A stretch of DNA of 64,000 nt, from the NCBI RefSeq assembly GCF_003353055.1, contig NZ_QKWJ01000003.1:124001-188000 (forward strand), in the 5' to 3' direction. This document shows, one piece after another, positions 56,871-64,000 of the stretch (within the stretch, counting starts at the first letter, position 1; the number at the start of each line of letters is the position of its first letter). A program made the translations under genes and the position numbers. Source of the stretch: Cupriavidus lacunae (GTDB lineage Bacteria > Pseudomonadota > Gammaproteobacteria > Burkholderiales > Burkholderiaceae). The notes beneath the pieces were generated by a model. That model saw only the letters and a list, made by a program, of their open reading frames with translations. It had not been told where the DNA came from and ran no database searches.

Positions 56871-57377
56871 CTAGTCGCGGCGGCGGTCGCCGCCTTCGTC
56901 GCGCTCCAGCTCCCAGTCGCGGCGCATCATGACGTAGGTGAACGAGGTAGACCAGCCGATCAGGATCAGGCCGACGAGCGGCTCGATACTGGCGATCAGG
57001 CGGGTGGCGCCCACCGGGACGATATCGCCCAGGCTCTGCGTGGTAAAGGTTTCCAGCGCAAAGTAGGCATAGACCAGCGCACCCGGCTGCCCGTGCATGC
57101 CCGATGCCTTGCCGCCCGGCGCGGCAACGCCTGCCAGCCCGCCCAGGCCCAGCACCTGGTCGGCAAACCAGAAACCCAGTGCGAACAGCAGCGCCTCAAG
57201 GCAATGGACCACGATGATGCAGACGATCAGCACGCCGATATTGACGCGCCCGCTCCAGCGCCGGGGGTGCATCGCGGACAGCAGCCGCAGCGCCTCGTAG
57301 TGGATGCCGACCACGGTCACGGTCAGCACGGCGGCGCATAGCAGTGCCAGCGAATAGTGTTCGGCGGAGGTTTCCAT
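56871..57377 (-). CDS. Ion channel-like two-helix membrane protein
   Basis: About 168 residues. Three to four hydrophobic segments are visible (SLALLCAAVLTVTVVGIHYE; IGVLIVCIIVVHCLEALLFA; LIASIEPLVGLILIGWSTSF). Between the last two, the pore-like stretch is YFALETFTTQSLGDIVPVG, which corresponds to the potassium channel filter region (TxxTxGYGD) but reads SLGD. It is thus a channel-family protein with a degenerate filter. The ATG at 57377 was chosen. Ion selectivity is uncertain. Confidence 0.7.
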   Translation of the reverse strand: METSAEHYSLALLCAAVLTVTVVGIHYEALRLLSAMHPRRWSGRVNIGVLIVCIIVVHCLEALLFALGFWFADQVLGLGGLAGVAAPGGKASGMHGQPGALVYAYFALETFTTQSLGDIVPVGATRLIASIEPLVGLILIGWSTSFTYVMMRRDWELERDEGGDRRRD

Positions 57378-57437
57378 GCGCAGCGGCAGGTCCGGTAAGG
57401 CGTCGGGGCAAGCGGTATGGTACGGAACGGGGCGGAC

Positions 57438-57475
57438 AAAAAAATGACGCCCTCCAAAATAACACTGGAAGGCGT
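57438..57475 (-). terminator. Rho-independent terminator of the collagen-like gene
   Basis: On the minus strand, ACGCCTTCC pairs with GGAGGGCGT around a short loop with one G-T pair, followed by CATTTTTTT. It lies about 105 bases beyond the collagen-like stop codon and before the channel gene start. Confidence 0.85.
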
Positions 57476-57580
57476 GCGGGAAAACCAGGGCGCAGTCAGT
57501 GGCTGGCGCGCTGCTGCGCTGGCAGCCCTGGCAGAGGTTTGTTGCTGGCGGCGGCCGGGCGGCCGCCGGGTGGCCCGGTT

Positions 57581-58732
57581 TCAGTGCTTGCAGTACAGGT
57601 TGACGTACAGCCCCCCGTTCCAGTTGAAGGTGTTGTTGCCGCTGACCCGGACCTGGACGATGTCGTTGGCCGCCACAGGTGTGGTGGCCGGCGCCGAACA
57701 GGTCCGGTCGGCGTTGTCGAGCACGCATTGGGACGCATCGGTCAAAGGCAGCGATTCGAGCGTGTCCAGCGCCGTGCCGCTGGCGACACGATATGCCGTC
57801 ATCGTGTATGCCGCATTGGACGGCACTGCGCCCGCCAGGCTTGCGGTCAGGGTAAAGCCGCCGTCGCAGGCCACGGGCATCACCGCGCCGAAATAGGGAT
57901 CGGAACTCTGCTGCGTCAGCCCGGAGCCGGTCATGACGTAAGTCCCGTTGCCGCCGGGCGGCGAGGTGACGGCGAAATTGGCCGTGTAGACGGTTCCGCC
58001 CGTGCCGGGATCTCCCTTGTCGCCCTTTTCTCCCGCCGCACCCGTTGCACCCGTTGCACCCGTTGCACCCGTTGCACCCGTTGCACCCGTTGCACCCTGC
58101 GCACCCGTCGCACCCTGCGGACCCGTCGCACCCTGCGAACCTGTCGCGCCCGTCGCGCCAGTGGCACCCGTCGCACCCTGCGCGCCGGTATCGCCCTTGT
58201 CCCCCTTCGCACCTGCCGGCCCTGCCGGCCCTGGCGCCCCGTCAGCCCCAGCGGGACCCGCTGGGCCGACCGGCCCCGTCAGCCCGACCACGGATACCCC
58301 GGCCGGCCAGCCATCCGCCGTCTTCGGGCCGAACAGCGTGTTGGTGGTCGTATTCAGGTAGAAGCTGCCGACCCCGCCGTCCGCCGCGGTGGGATCGGCC
58401 GCGCCGTGCAGCAGTACGGCACCAGGCGCGCCGGCCACGCCCTGCGGGCCGATCAGCGACACGCCGGCCGGCCAGGCCCCGCCAGCCTTGGGACCGTAGA
58501 GCGTCGAGCCCGAGACATTGATGTAGAAGTCGCCATCCGTGCCGACGTCCGCGGTCGGCGCATTGGTGCCGGACAGGATGGTCTTGCCGTTGGCGCCGGC
58601 GGGACCGGGCACGCTGGCCGATGGCCCGGCGCTGGCCGACGTGGAATCGCCGCCGCCACCGCCGCAACCGGCGAGCAGGATGGCGAAGCAGGCGAGCGGG
58701 ATCGCTGCGCGTTTCAGGTCGATGTGTTGCAT
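57581..58732 (-). CDS. Collagen-like surface lipoprotein
   Basis: About 383 residues. A lipoprotein signal ends in ILLAGC (Cys23), followed by a Gly/Ser linker. Two homologous modules of about 55 residues (about 47-98 and 99-150) share PTAxxGxxGxFYxN, TLxGPK and WPAGVSxxG. A Gly-X-Y collagen-like tract spans about 150-243, rich in GAT triplets and with GAKGDKGD and GEKGDKGD charged blocks. A C-terminal beta-rich domain (about 250-383) carries two Cys pairs and may be a trimeric binding head. The start ATG at 58732 gives an intact lipobox. It would be anchored in the outer membrane as a trimeric stalk. Confidence 0.82.
   Translation of the reverse strand: MQHIDLKRAAIPLACFAILLAGCGGGGGDSTSASAGPSASVPGPAGANGKTILSGTNAPTADVGTDGDFYINVSGSTLYGPKAGGAWPAGVSLIGPQGVAGAPGAVLLHGAADPTAADGGVGSFYLNTTTNTLFGPKTADGWPAGVSVVGLTGPVGPAGPAGADGAPGPAGPAGAKGDKGDTGAQGATGATGATGATGSQGATGPQGATGAQGATGATGATGATGATGATGAAGEKGDKGDPGTGGTVYTANFAVTSPPGGNGTYVMTGSGLTQQSSDPYFGAVMPVACDGGFTLTASLAGAVPSNAAYTMTAYRVASGTALDTLESLPLTDASQCVLDNADRTCSAPATTPVAANDIVQVRVSGNNTFNWNGGLYVNLYCKH
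58041..58094. repeat. Tandem 9-base repeat inside the collagen-like gene
   Basis: Six perfect copies of CCCGTTGCA (plus strand) encode Gly-Ala-Thr triplets on the minus strand. Degenerate copies extend to about 58190. Slippage would change stalk length by whole triplets without breaking the frame. Confidence 0.9.
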
Positions 58733-59286
58733 GATGAAAGCCCCCGGATTCTTTTTTGAACTGCATCCCCGGATCGATGCCGGGTGAATCCAATCTAGAG
58801 ATCGCGGTGCCTCCGACAAATCGTGCATTCGCATGGGCTGTTTCATTAATGAAGCGCGCGGGCGGAACCAGGGAAATTCCGTGCCAGGCCAAATGAATCG
58901 CACACCCGTTTAAAATGAAAAAAGGCCATGGAAAACGATTATGAAAAAACCCGGGCTGCCGCGCCAGGCCACGCGAACGCGTGCTGGCAAGATGTCGGCA
59001 CCGTGGGCGTCTGCAGCACCGCGGCAATGGGTGCCGGCGCAGCCATCAAAGCCCCGGCGTGGCCTCGCCCAAATGGTTGAATAACGGTTGAATTCCGGAT
59101 GGGATGGCCTGGCGATGGCCGGCGATGGCCCGTTCAAAAGAGAAACAAATAATCGCCATTTACCCCTTTATGGGGGGGTATTCGCAGTGCCGCGGCAACC
59201 CGCCATTTATGCGCCTCCCGGCCAGGCTCCGGCACCGTGGCGATGCACTATGCTGAATACTCCAACGGCTCCACGCGGAGGCCAAC
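58733..59286. other. Intergenic region with no clear gene
   Basis: About 550 bases between divergent genes. It includes an AT-rich part near 58905-58950. A 50-codon plus-strand frame from ATG 58928 has a weak AAAGG upstream but no recognisable product, and is left unannotated. The stretch probably holds promoters for both flanking genes. Confidence 0.4.
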
Positions 59287-59535
59287 GTGCGCAAACTCTT
59301 TCCGATCCTTACGGCAGTGCTGCTGTGCGGCGCCACCGGCATGGCATTCGCCCACAACTGCCCCAATGAGATGAAGGCCATCGACGCCAAACTGTCGACC
59401 AAGCCTGCCCTGTCGCAGGAAGACGCCGCCAAGGTCGCCAAGCTGCGCGCAGACGGCGAGGCCTATCACAAGGCTGGCAATCATGACGAAGCGATGAAAT
59501 CGCTGCTCGAAGCGAAGAAGATCCTGGGTATCTGA
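59287..59535 (+). CDS. Small exported helical protein
   Basis: About 82 residues from a GTG start with GGAGG six bases upstream. The signal peptide (KLFPILTAVLLCGATGMAFA) is clear. The mature part (HNCPNEMKAIDAKLS; RADGEAYHKAGNHDEAMKSL) looks like a TPR-like helical hairpin with one Cys. A bidirectional terminator follows at once. The function is unknown. Confidence 0.75.
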   Translation: MRKLFPILTAVLLCGATGMAFAHNCPNEMKAIDAKLSTKPALSQEDAAKVAKLRADGEAYHKAGNHDEAMKSLLEAKKILGI

Positions 59536-59545
59536 TAGCCGGCAC

Positions 59546-59581
59546 AAAAAACCGCCACGCACCCAGGCGTGGCGGTTTTTC
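59546..59581. terminator. Bidirectional rho-independent terminator
   Basis: The arms AAAAACCGCCACGC and GCGTGGCGGTTTTT flank a short loop. A-tract and T-tract allow termination from both sides, serving the small exported protein gene (plus) and the RcnB-like gene (minus). Confidence 0.92.
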
Positions 59582-59616
59582 TTGTTTTCCTGCGGACAAC
59601 GCCGCGGCCGGCTGGC

Positions 59617-59955
59617 TCAGGAGCCCGATCCCACCTGCTGAACCACGCCATTGGGCGCCACCAGGTAATACTCGGCGCCAATCCCGACCCAGCGCGTGCC
59701 TTTGCGCGGCGCGGGCAGGTTGTACTGCTTGTAGTCATCGATCACATACTGGCGGTCCCTGAACTCGGTGGGCAGCCGGTCGCCCTTCTTCCACTGCTGC
59801 ACCTGCATATAGGGCGAGTTCTGCGCAGCCGGCTCGGAGGCGGCCATGGAATCCTTCATCGGCTTGGACCTGGCACCGCCCTGCGCCATCGCGAACGGCG
59901 CCGCCAGCACGCTTGCCGCCAGCAACAGCACCGGCATCGCTTTCTTGATATTCAT
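59617..59955 (-). CDS. RcnB family periplasmic protein
   Basis: About 112 residues. A signal peptide is clear (AMPVLLLAASVLAAPFAMAQ). The RcnB-like core reads WKKGDRLPTEFRDRQYVIDD and APRKGTRWVGIGAEYYLVAP, with the hallmark YxxxxPPxG-type pattern. RcnB in E. coli tunes nickel/cobalt efflux, but many family members have other or unknown roles. It is convergent with the small exported protein gene and shares its terminator. Confidence 0.85.
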   Translation of the reverse strand: MNIKKAMPVLLLAASVLAAPFAMAQGGARSKPMKDSMAASEPAAQNSPYMQVQQWKKGDRLPTEFRDRQYVIDDYKQYNLPAPRKGTRWVGIGAEYYLVAPNGVVQQVGSGS

Positions 59956-60196
59956 CGTGATCTCCTTGCGTACGGGAAAACCGAACTGCCGGAGGATCCG
60001 ACAGCATCTACCAGATTAGTCACAAATGCTGACGATCGGGCATCCGCCAGCCCTCGCAGCCTTGACGAATGCGGCAGTCAAGGCACGCGGGGATGGCCAG
60101 GTTGTTCACAATTGTTTGCCGGATGGCATCCATCGGGGGGGGGGAGCCTCTGACGGCACCCATGACTAGAATAGAACCTGACAGAAACAAGACTTT

Positions 60197-60301
60197 GAAG
60201 CGCTGCTGATGCGCACGGACAACGTGCCGTACGTGGCCAAGAACAACGGCAGGAATTGCGTCGAGTGGGAGCGGGAGGCCGGGTCGCCGGTGCTTGCCTG
60301 A
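60197..60301 (+). pseudogene. Remnant of a GGDEF-domain C-terminus
   Basis: The plus strand encodes EALLMRTDNVPYVAKNNGRN followed by CVEWEREAGSPVLA and a stop. This matches the end of diguanylate cyclase GGDEF domains (ADxALYxAKxxGRNRV). All upstream parts are absent, so it is a truncated remnant joined to the broken porin. Confidence 0.65.
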
Positions 60302-60329
60302 GGCTGCCTGGCCGCCAGTCCTGGGGCGG

Positions 60330-61126
60330 CTATGCTGCTGGCGTCTCGCCGGCTGCAAACTCCGCGCCCCCGTAGTCGTCGTCCACGGCCACGTTGCCGT
60401 CGAGCAGCCGCTGGCTTCCAATGCGCCCACGTCGATCCGCCGTGGTCCACGCCAGCGCCAGGCCCCGGCTGCTGCTGGCGGGGCCGCATCGCCCGGCACT
60501 TCGCCAAAGGTGTAGTGTGCCGCCGCCGACAGCGCGCCCCACTTGCCCGCGTACTTCGCCATGTTGTCCTGGCGCGGACCGGTGTAGCCGTTAAGGATGG
60601 CGACAGCATCCAGATTGGGATGGCCATAGTGCTGGAAGCGAAACGTTGCGTCATAGGCCGTGGTGAACTGGCGCCCGAACGTCAGCTTGCCCCACGCCTG
60701 GTGCTCGAGCCCCAGAAAAGACTGCCGGCCGAACAGCCGGCCCGTGCCCTGCGTGCCAACCTGCCCGTAGTTCGGCGCCGCGGTCCCTTGCAGCGAGGCA
60801 CCGGTGGCCAGGTCGAAACCGCTTTCCAGGTCGAACAGCGCCGACCAGCCCGCACCCAGCGCCTCGATGCCGCGCACGCCCCAGCGCGAGCCGCTGAAAT
60901 AGCCCTCGCTCAGTTCCGCCAGGCGCTGGTCCCCGCGGTTGTTGTCCGAGTACCGGACCATGGTGTCGATCAGGCCATAGACCGAAACGGACGACGCCGC
61001 CGGCTGCGCCAGCGCCTGCTGGGAGGCGCCGCAACCCACAACCGCCAGCACGCCGGCCATCGCCAGTGGCATGGCGCAGCCGCGCCTGGTATTCCAAACC
61101 CTCACGCCCGCCCTCCGTTTTTGCAT
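60330..61126 (-). pseudogene. Truncated, frameshifted general porin
   Basis: The minus-strand frame begins with a signal peptide (MPLAMAGVLAVVGCGASQQA) and SVSVYGLIDTMVRYSDN, typical of betaproteobacterial porins. It continues with RWGVRGIEALGAGWSALFDL and GRQFTTAYDATFRF. The frame is lost near 60465 (residue 221); the next frame continues LALAWTTADRRGR and RLLDGNVAVDDDYGGAEF before a stop at 60330. The remaining barrel strands and terminal Phe are missing. It is a pseudogene cut at the GGDEF remnant. Confidence 0.8.
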
Positions 61127-61254
61127 ACAAATTAAGAATGCAAAAATATAGGGCGAGGCCGGCCATCCGCATACGAATGTGTGCGCATGAGGTCATGCGG
61201 TTTGCGCCGAAGGTGCCTGGCACGGGCACGTAGAATCTGCCGGTTTCAGGAAGT

Positions 61255-61422
61255 CAGGCTAGCGGCAGAGTCTATGCCACTTACGGAGCGGTCTATATCG
61301 CGCCCGCGCTCGGCTGGCTGTGGACAGTCGATAAAGTATCCCCGACCTGGAATGACGTCGTCGGCGTCGGGTTGGCGTTATGCGGAGCAGGTGTAATCGC
61401 CATGGGACAACGGCCGGGCTAG
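61255..61422 (+). pseudogene. ynfA: 3-prime remnant of ynfA (UPF0060 membrane protein)
   Basis: The plus strand encodes SGRVYATYGAVYIAPALGWL followed by WTVDKVSPTWNDVVGVGLAL and a stop at 61420. This matches the second half of YnfA (VYAxYGGVYIxxALxWLW). The N-terminal half and start are not present. It sits directly upstream of arsR, so it may mark the joining point of the arsenic gene cluster. Confidence 0.75.
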
Positions 61423-61469
61423 TCGCGCCGCGATCGCCGCGTGCCGGCAAGGTCACGGACCACAGATCA

Positions 61470-61508
61470 TTGCCATCCTTCCATAATTCGACTACATTCA
61501 AATTATGG
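61470..61508 (+). promoter_or_regulatory. Promoter and ArsR-type operator of the ars operon
   Basis: A -35 TTGCCA (61470-61475) and -10 TACATT (61493-61498) are 17 bases apart. The dyad CCATAATTCGA, six bases, TCAAATTATGG (61481-61508) has 11-base arms with one mismatch and covers the -10 and the start codon. Transcription would begin at or next to the A of the arsR ATG, which predicts a leaderless message. Confidence 0.65.
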
Positions 61509-61849
61509 AAACAAACACCGCTCTTGAGGCGCTCGCCGCCCTCGCCCATGGGATTCGTCTGGCCGTTTTTCGCCTGCTTGTGCAAGCCGGCCCTGAGGGC
61601 CTGCCCGCCGGCCGTATCGCTGAGCTGATGGAAATGCCAGCCTCGTCAATGTCCTTTCACCTCAAGGAACTGCATCGCGCCGGACTGCTCACGAGCCGCC
61701 AGGATGGGCGGTCGATCATCTACTCGGCCGGCTACGAGACCATGAACGATCTGCTCAGTTATCTCACGGAGAATTGCTGCGGCGGGAATCCGTGCTCCCC
61801 TGTGACCCGCTGCAGCATCGGCGAACAGCCTGCGGAGCCGAAGCGATGA
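61505..61849 (+). CDS. arsR: ArsR family arsenic-responsive repressor
   Basis: About 114 residues. The winged HTH is visible (ALAALAHGIRLAVFRLLVQA; MPASSMSFHLKELHRAGLLT). The classic ELCVCDL site of plasmid-type ArsR is absent. Instead a C-terminal Cys cluster is present (CCGGNPC, Cys91, 92 and 97, plus Cys103), which resembles the Acidithiobacillus-type arrangement. It should repress the downstream genes until arsenite binds. The ATG at 61505 lies within the operator dyad. The stop overlaps the acr3 start as ATGA. Confidence 0.93.
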   Translation: METNTALEALAALAHGIRLAVFRLLVQAGPEGLPAGRIAELMEMPASSMSFHLKELHRAGLLTSRQDGRSIIYSAGYETMNDLLSYLTENCCGGNPCSPVTRCSIGEQPAEPKR

Positions 61850-62916
61850 ACACGGCGCAGCAAGCCGCTGTTGCAGCACCGAGCAGCGGTATCGGCTTTT
61901 TCGAACGTTATCTGACCGTCTGGGTCGCGCTCTGCATCGTCGCCGGCATCCTGCTCGGACAGTCGCTGCCCGGCGTGTTTCACGCCGTCGGTGCCATGGA
62001 GGTGGCACGGGTGAACATCCCGGTCGGCCTGCTGATCTGGGTCATGATCATCCCGATGCTGATCAAGATCGATTTCGGGGCGATGGGCCAGGTCGCCGGC
62101 CACTGGCGCGGCATCGGCGTGACGCTGTTCGTGAACTGGCTCGTGAAGCCGTTCTCGATGGCACTGCTGGGCTGGATCTTCGTGCGGCACGTCTTCACAG
62201 CGTGGCTGCCGGCCGACCAGCTCGACAGCTATGTCGCCGGCCTGATCCTGCTGGCAGCGGCGCCATGCACCGCGATGGTCTTCGTCTGGTCGCAGCTCTG
62301 CAAGGGCGACCCGTATTTCACGCTGTCGCAAGTGGCGCTCAACGACGCCATCATGGTCGTGGCCTTTGCACCCGTGGTCGGGCTCTTGCTGGGCCTGTCG
62401 TCGATCGCCGTGCCGTGGGAGACCCTCATCACATCGGTCGCGCTCTACATCGTTATTCCGGTGCTGATCGCCCAGATCATCCGCAGGGCGCTGCTTGCAC
62501 GCGGCGAGGCAACGTATCGGCGCGTGGTGGGTGCGCTCGGCCCTTATTCGATCATGGCACTTCTTGCCACGCTCGTATTGCTCTTTGGCTTCCAGGGCAA
62601 TGCCATTGTCGAGCAACCATTGATCATTCTGCTGCTGGCCGTCCCGATCCTGATTCAGGTGGTATTGAATTCCGGCCTCGCCTATTACCTCAATCGCCGC
62701 TTTGGCGTCGCCCATTGCGTGGCTGGCCCCTCGGCGCTGATTGGTGCCAGCAATTTCTTTGAGCTGGCAGTCGCCACCGCTATCAGCCTGTTCGGCTTTC
62801 AATCCGGCGCCGCGCTGGCCACGGTGGTCGGCGTACTGATCGAGGTGCCCGTCATGCTGCTGGTCGTCGGCGTGGTGAACCGATCGCGCTATTGGTACGA
62901 AGCCAAGACGAACTGA
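61846..62916 (+). CDS. acr3: Arsenite efflux permease Acr3
   Basis: About 356 residues with ten membrane helices, the ACR3 (not ArsB) type. The family start is [20 protein letters not shown], and the arsenite-binding Cys is in [37 protein letters not shown] is also typical. It pumps arsenite out across the inner membrane. It is coupled to arsR by a four-base overlap and followed by arsC after 11 bases. Confidence 0.95.
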   Translation: MNTAQQAAVAAPSSGIGFFERYLTVWVALCIVAGILLGQSLPGVFHAVGAMEVARVNIPVGLLIWVMIIPMLIKIDFGAMGQVAGHWRGIGVTLFVNWLVKPFSMALLGWIFVRHVFTAWLPADQLDSYVAGLILLAAAPCTAMVFVWSQLCKGDPYFTLSQVALNDAIMVVAFAPVVGLLLGLSSIAVPWETLITSVALYIVIPVLIAQIIRRALLARGEATYRRVVGALGPYSIMALLATLVLLFGFQGNAIVEQPLIILLLAVPILIQVVLNSGLAYYLNRRFGVAHCVAGPSALIGASNFFELAVATAISLFGFQSGAALATVVGVLIEVPVMLLVVGVVNRSRYWYEAKTN

Positions 62917-62927
62917 GAACCCGAACC

Positions 62928-63353
62928 ATGTCTGTCACGATCTACCACAACCCTGCATGCGGTACTTCCCGCAACACGCTGGCCATGATTCGCAACGCGG
63001 GCATCGAGCCACAGATTATCGAGTACCTGAGCGCGCCACCGGATCGTGCCACCCTGCAGGACATGATCCGGCAAGCCGGCCTGACAGTGCGCCAGGCCAT
63101 CCGCGAGAAGGGCACCCCCTATGCGGAACTCGGCCTGGGCGATCCGGCCCTGACGGACGACCAGTTGCTCGACGCCATGCTGGCGCACCCCATCCTGATC
63201 AATCGTCCGTTCGTCGTGACCGAGCTTGGCGTGCGCTTGTGCCGCCCGTCGGAGCTGGTGCTCGACATCCTGCCGTCGCCCCAGCAAGGCCGGTTCACCA
63301 AGGAGGATGGCGAGGTGGTCATCGATGCGCAAGGCCGGAGGGTCAACGGATGA
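62928..63353 (+). CDS. arsC: Glutaredoxin-dependent arsenate reductase
   Basis: About 141 residues, the R773/E. coli type. The catalytic Cys is in [17 protein letters not shown], and [11 protein letters not shown] with the later [11 protein letters not shown] are typical. It reduces arsenate to arsenite for export by Acr3 using glutathione and glutaredoxin. The ATG at 62928 is 11 bases past acr3, and the stop overlaps arsH as ATGA. Confidence 0.95.
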   Translation: MSVTIYHNPACGTSRNTLAMIRNAGIEPQIIEYLSAPPDRATLQDMIRQAGLTVRQAIREKGTPYAELGLGDPALTDDQLLDAMLAHPILINRPFVVTELGVRLCRPSELVLDILPSPQQGRFTKEDGEVVIDAQGRRVNG

Positions 63354-64000
63354 CGGTTGCATTGCCCAACGTCGTACCGTCGTTGCTCGACACGCCGGAC
63401 CTGAACAAACTTGTGCCGGCTCGGGTCAGCACCCATCCTCCGCGCATCCTGTTGCTCTACGGCTCGCTGCGCGAGACATCCTACAGCCGCCTGCTGACCC
63501 GGGAGGCCGAGCGGATTCTGCAGCAGTTCGGTGCCGAGACCCGGGTCTTCGACCCGCATGGCCTCCCTGTTACCGACAGCGTGCCGCCGGACCATCCCAA
63601 GGTAGTCGAACTGCGCAAGCTGTCCGAATGGTCCGAAGGACAGGTCTGGTGCAGTCCCGAGCGGCACGGCACCCTGACCGCCGTGTTCAAGAACCAGATC
63701 GACTGGCTGCCGCTGGAGAGCGGCGGCGTTCGTCCCACACAAGGCCGCACCCTTGCCGTGATGCAGGTCTGCGGCGGCTCGCAGTCTTTCAACGCAGTCA
63801 ACGCGCTGCGCGTGCTGGGGCGCTGGATGCGGATGGTGACGATTCCCAACCAGTCGTCAGTGGCCAAGGCATATCAGGAATTCGATGCTGATGGGCGCAT
63901 GAAGCCGTCGTCCTACTACGACCGCGTGGTCGACGTGATGGAAGAGCTGTACAAGTTCACGCTGCTGATCCGCGATCGCTCCGACTACCTGACAGACAGG
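63350..64000 (+). CDS. arsH: ArsH NADPH-dependent FMN reductase, 3-prime end outside window
   Basis: At least 217 residues, open to the last base, so the gene is cut by the window edge with only the C-terminal end missing. The flavodoxin-like core starts [20 protein letters not shown], which binds FMN phosphate; [20 protein letters not shown] and [20 protein letters not shown] are ArsH hallmarks. ArsH oxidises trivalent organoarsenicals and reduces quinones or azo dyes. It overlaps arsC by four bases and completes the arsR-acr3-arsC-arsH order. Confidence 0.93.
   Translation, partial: MTVALPNVVPSLLDTPDLNKLVPARVSTHPPRILLLYGSLRETSYSRLLTREAERILQQFGAETRVFDPHGLPVTDSVPPDHPKVVELRKLSEWSEGQVWCSPERHGTLTAVFKNQIDWLPLESGGVRPTQGRTLAVMQVCGGSQSFNAVNALRVLGRWMRMVTIPNQSSVAKAYQEFDADGRMKPSSYYDRVVDVMEELYKFTLLIRDRSDYLTDR

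Noticed and set aside
58041..58260. CRISPR-like short repeats
   Set aside because: The units are 9 bases long with no spacers and encode Gly-X-Y triplets in frame.
60020..60133. A 37-codon minus-strand frame with two Cys residues (starts MDAIRQTIVNN)
   Set aside because: It is too short, lies beside a run of ten G and broken genes, and matches no family that I can recognise.

Overview
The window is high-GC, densely coded chromosomal DNA from a betaproteobacterium of the Burkholderiales. Protein sequence style, gene order (FmdB-DUF502-aspS...nudB-clsB; ubiE-Tim44-ubiJ-ubiB) and the repeat family suggest Cupriavidus or a close relative. The genus call is inference from gene content, since no search was possible. 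No rRNA, tRNA or CRISPR was seen.

Layout. 0-9.3 kb: housekeeping genes, mostly on the minus strand (cardiolipin synthase, mobB, EEP phosphatase, nudB, a coiled-coil membrane protein, aspS, DUF502, FmdB-like protein, a sodium:solute symporter). 9.6-10.35 kb: first copy of a large palindromic repeat. 10.4-15.7 kb: quinone biosynthesis genes (ubiE, ubiJ, ubiB) with a Tim44-like protein, a TPMT-like methyltransferase and a DUF971 protein. 15.8-23 kb: an SbmA/BacA-like ABC exporter, a HIT protein, a 1324-residue FAD/Fe-S oxidoreductase and a DedA-like membrane protein. 23.3-31.5 kb: a plus-strand molybdenum hydroxylase operon of the CO-dehydrogenase form II type (small, large and medium subunits, then MoxR, CoxE, CoxG, XdhC and a MocA-like enzyme). 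31.6-32.4 kb: second copy of the palindromic repeat. 32.4-39.7 kb: phhB, a trehalose operon (otsB-GH15-otsA), ilvA and queF. 39.7-47.8 kb: an OprB-like porin, divergent from a TetR-HlyD-ABC-permease-NodT efflux operon, then an aminotransferase. 47.8-53.6 kb: a type IV pilus minor-pilin operon, visibly lower in GC, whose last large gene is a PilV-like prepilin fused to three InlB-type repeats. 53.6-55.1 kb: degenerate DNA with a transposase remnant. 55.2-60 kb: an RpiR regulator, small secreted proteins, a channel-like protein, a collagen-like lipoprotein and an RcnB-like protein. 60.2-61.4 kb: a cluster of gene remnants (GGDEF, porin, YnfA). 61.5 kb to the end: an arsenic resistance operon (arsR-acr3-arsC-arsH), with arsH cut by the window edge.

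The most unusual items are the two copies of a roughly 0.75-0.85 kb nested palindromic element, whose central 205 bases are identical in both, and the minor-pilin operon that carries a pilin-InlB repeat fusion and no visible pilY1. Other points of interest are an arsR promoter whose spacing predicts a leaderless mRNA inside an 11-6-11 dyad, and a TetR-type operator overlapping the efflux operon promoter.
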